6,558 nt of DNA from Planctomycetota bacterium (GTDB lineage Bacteria; Planctomycetota; Phycisphaerae; WQYP01), in NCBI GenBank assembly GCA_021809365.1, contig JAKBAC010000179.1, positions 1 through 6,558 of the forward strand, read 5' to 3'. Made by a program: the position numbers and the translations under genes. The first letter of the stretch is position 1; each line of letters begins with the position of its first letter. Below the pieces are notes generated by a model that did no database searches, was not told the origin of the DNA, and worked only from the letters and a program-made list of their open reading frames with translations. This document shows positions 5,900 to 6,558 of this stretch, piece by piece.

Positions 5900-5954
5900 T
5901 TGCCACGAGGCCGGTATTTCCTGGTGAAGCACAAACCGCCATCGGGTGAAGTTG

Positions 5955-6284
5955 ATGAGGCACGATTATCACAATACGCCGTTGGCGCAGCGCATGAGGC
6001 GGTTCCGGCGGTTTACCCTTTTTGTCATGTCACTTGTCAGTTCACTATGTGGCGGCGCGTTATTTGCCGTGTTTGCCTACGTCCTTCTCGCACTTCTCCC
6101 CGTTACCGCTGAGCGGAAGTGCGTTGATTTAATGGGATCGCTGGCCATGTTGCTTCTCTGGGTGGCGGGAATTTTCTGGTACCGGCAACGGAAAAAGATT
6201 GCCTATCGCGAAAAGCCGGTGATCATAGCGGCGTTTCTTCTGGGCTATATTGCGGTGGCGATCGCCAGCACTTTCGCGAGGTAG
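5955..6284 (+). CDS. Small membrane protein with three predicted helices, 109 aa
   Basis: I do not recognise a family. The chain starts with a basic, soluble stretch (MRHDYHNTPLAQRMRRFRRF) followed by a long hydrophobic segment at about 20-50 (LFVMSLVSSLCGG and FAVFAYVLLALLPV). A second helix follows at about 61-76 (MGSLAMLLLWVAGIFW), then a basic loop (YRQRKKIAYREKP), and a last helix at about 88-107 (VIIAAFLLGYIAVAIAS). The arginine-rich start and the basic loop suggest that both face the cytoplasm. I chose ATG 5955 because GGTGA lies five bases upstream; a GTG at 5946 would add three residues but has no ribosome site. It is divergent from the XRE gene, which might regulate it through the shared upstream region. 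It could be part of a longer operon beyond the window or stand alone; no partner is visible. Confidence 0.7.
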   Translation: MRHDYHNTPLAQRMRRFRRFTLFVMSLVSSLCGGALFAVFAYVLLALLPVTAERKCVDLMGSLAMLLLWVAGIFWYRQRKKIAYREKPVIIAAFLLGYIAVAIASTFAR

Positions 6285-6382
6285 CGGCAATTTTTCCCGG
6301 CGGTGCCGTAATAACAATGGAACCGGGAGGAATCGCGTCGTTTGGTTACGGCGAGCCGGGAGCCGGTCCGAGATACCTGTGG

Positions 6383-6421
6383 GGTGGGTCCCACCGCCGG
6401 CACAGCCGGCGGCTTTGTGGG
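6383..6421. repeat. GC-rich overlapping palindromes (repeat element or bidirectional terminator)
   Basis: GGTGGG-T-CCCACC (6383-6395) shares its right arm with a stronger hairpin, CCGCCGGC-ACA-GCCGGCGG (6394-6412), which can extend through CCCA/TGGG (6390-6393 and 6418-6421) with a CTTTG bulge. The two foldings exclude each other. It lies in the gap between the plus-strand membrane gene and a possible minus-strand gene end. That position fits a dispersed intergenic repeat or a stem that stops transcription from both sides, although no clear T-run follows. Confidence 0.5.
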
Positions 6422-6496
6422 GAGGGCTGCAGGCGGTGGTGCCGGGCGGTTGGATTGGCACGCCTCTGAATGGCTTTAATGCACGGGGAACAGTGG

Positions 6497-6558
6497 CTAT
6501 TTTTGCGATTTAAGCAGATTCTGCACTGCGGACACCAGACTGGATTTTGGCTGGAATA
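6497..6558 (-). CDS. Possible C-terminal end of a minus-strand gene (19 residues, partial)
   Basis: A frame entering from the right edge reads FQPKSSLVSAVQNLLKSQK and stops at TAG 6499-6497. The composition looks like the end of a soluble, helical protein tail, and a convergent gene here would fit the palindrome at 6383-6421 as a shared terminator region. Nothing else supports it; the stretch is too short to assign a family. Confidence 0.25.
   Translation of the reverse strand, partial: FQPKSSLVSAVQNLLKSQK

Noticed and set aside
6250..6513. 87-codon plus-strand open frame crossing the GC-rich palindromes
   Set aside because: It overlaps the end of the membrane protein gene, encodes low-complexity Gly/Pro/Arg-rich sequence, and contains the palindrome; more likely intergenic.
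1..6558. CRISPR array, tRNA, rRNA, integrase or transposase
   Set aside because: No regularly spaced repeats, no tRNA-like fold or conserved rRNA segment, and no recombinase motifs were seen on either strand.

Overview
The window is bacterial, of medium-high G+C by eye, with sigma70-like promoters and Shine-Dalgarno sites. The phylum cannot be fixed from the sequence. The gene content (arginine-free tool-like guesses set aside: a stand-alone transglutaminase, an aquaporin, a HigA-type regulator) fits many Gram-negative soil or water bacteria.

The left 3.3 kb is a restriction-modification (RM) cluster read entirely on the minus strand. From right to left it holds an N4-cytosine methyltransferase of the AvaI/BsoBI kind (3277-1767), its AvaI/BsoBI-family restriction endonuclease (1762-810), a 65-residue MerR/excisionase-like protein (766-569) and the first 188 residues of a second, DPPY-type DNA methyltransferase that runs off the window at base 1. 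By homology the AvaI/BsoBI pair should act on CYCGRG. Both of its genes are interrupted by a single-base -1 frameshift beside a short C/G run, while the sequence after each shift keeps the family's conserved motifs. Assembly errors or very recent inactivation are therefore the simplest readings. The methyltransferase shift falls on an A AAC CCG heptamer followed by a small hairpin, so programmed frameshifting cannot be excluded for that gene alone. A promoter with an overlapping inverted repeat (GGCAAA-A-TTTGCC) lies upstream of the methyltransferase.

From 3404 to 4023, still on the minus strand, there is a deletion scar. A small hypothetical protein is cut right after its LIIADG motif and joined, out of frame, to the C-terminal half of an aquaporin.

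The stretch 4024-4505 has no convincing gene. It contains a 10-bp inverted repeat, a good plus-strand promoter at 4192-4220, and directly downstream about 145 nt that can fold into nested stems enclosed by a closing helix: a candidate structured RNA or leader. A 7-bp hairpin sits just before the ribosome binding site of the next gene.

The right side holds a plus-strand transglutaminase-like protein (4506-5312), then a convergent minus-strand HigA-like XRE regulator (5436-5792) with no toxin gene beside it. A divergent three-helix small membrane protein (5955-6284) follows. Next comes a GC-rich nested palindrome (6383-6421) and possibly the tail of another minus-strand gene at the window end. 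The RM genes work together as one defence unit; no functional link is visible between them and the right-hand genes.
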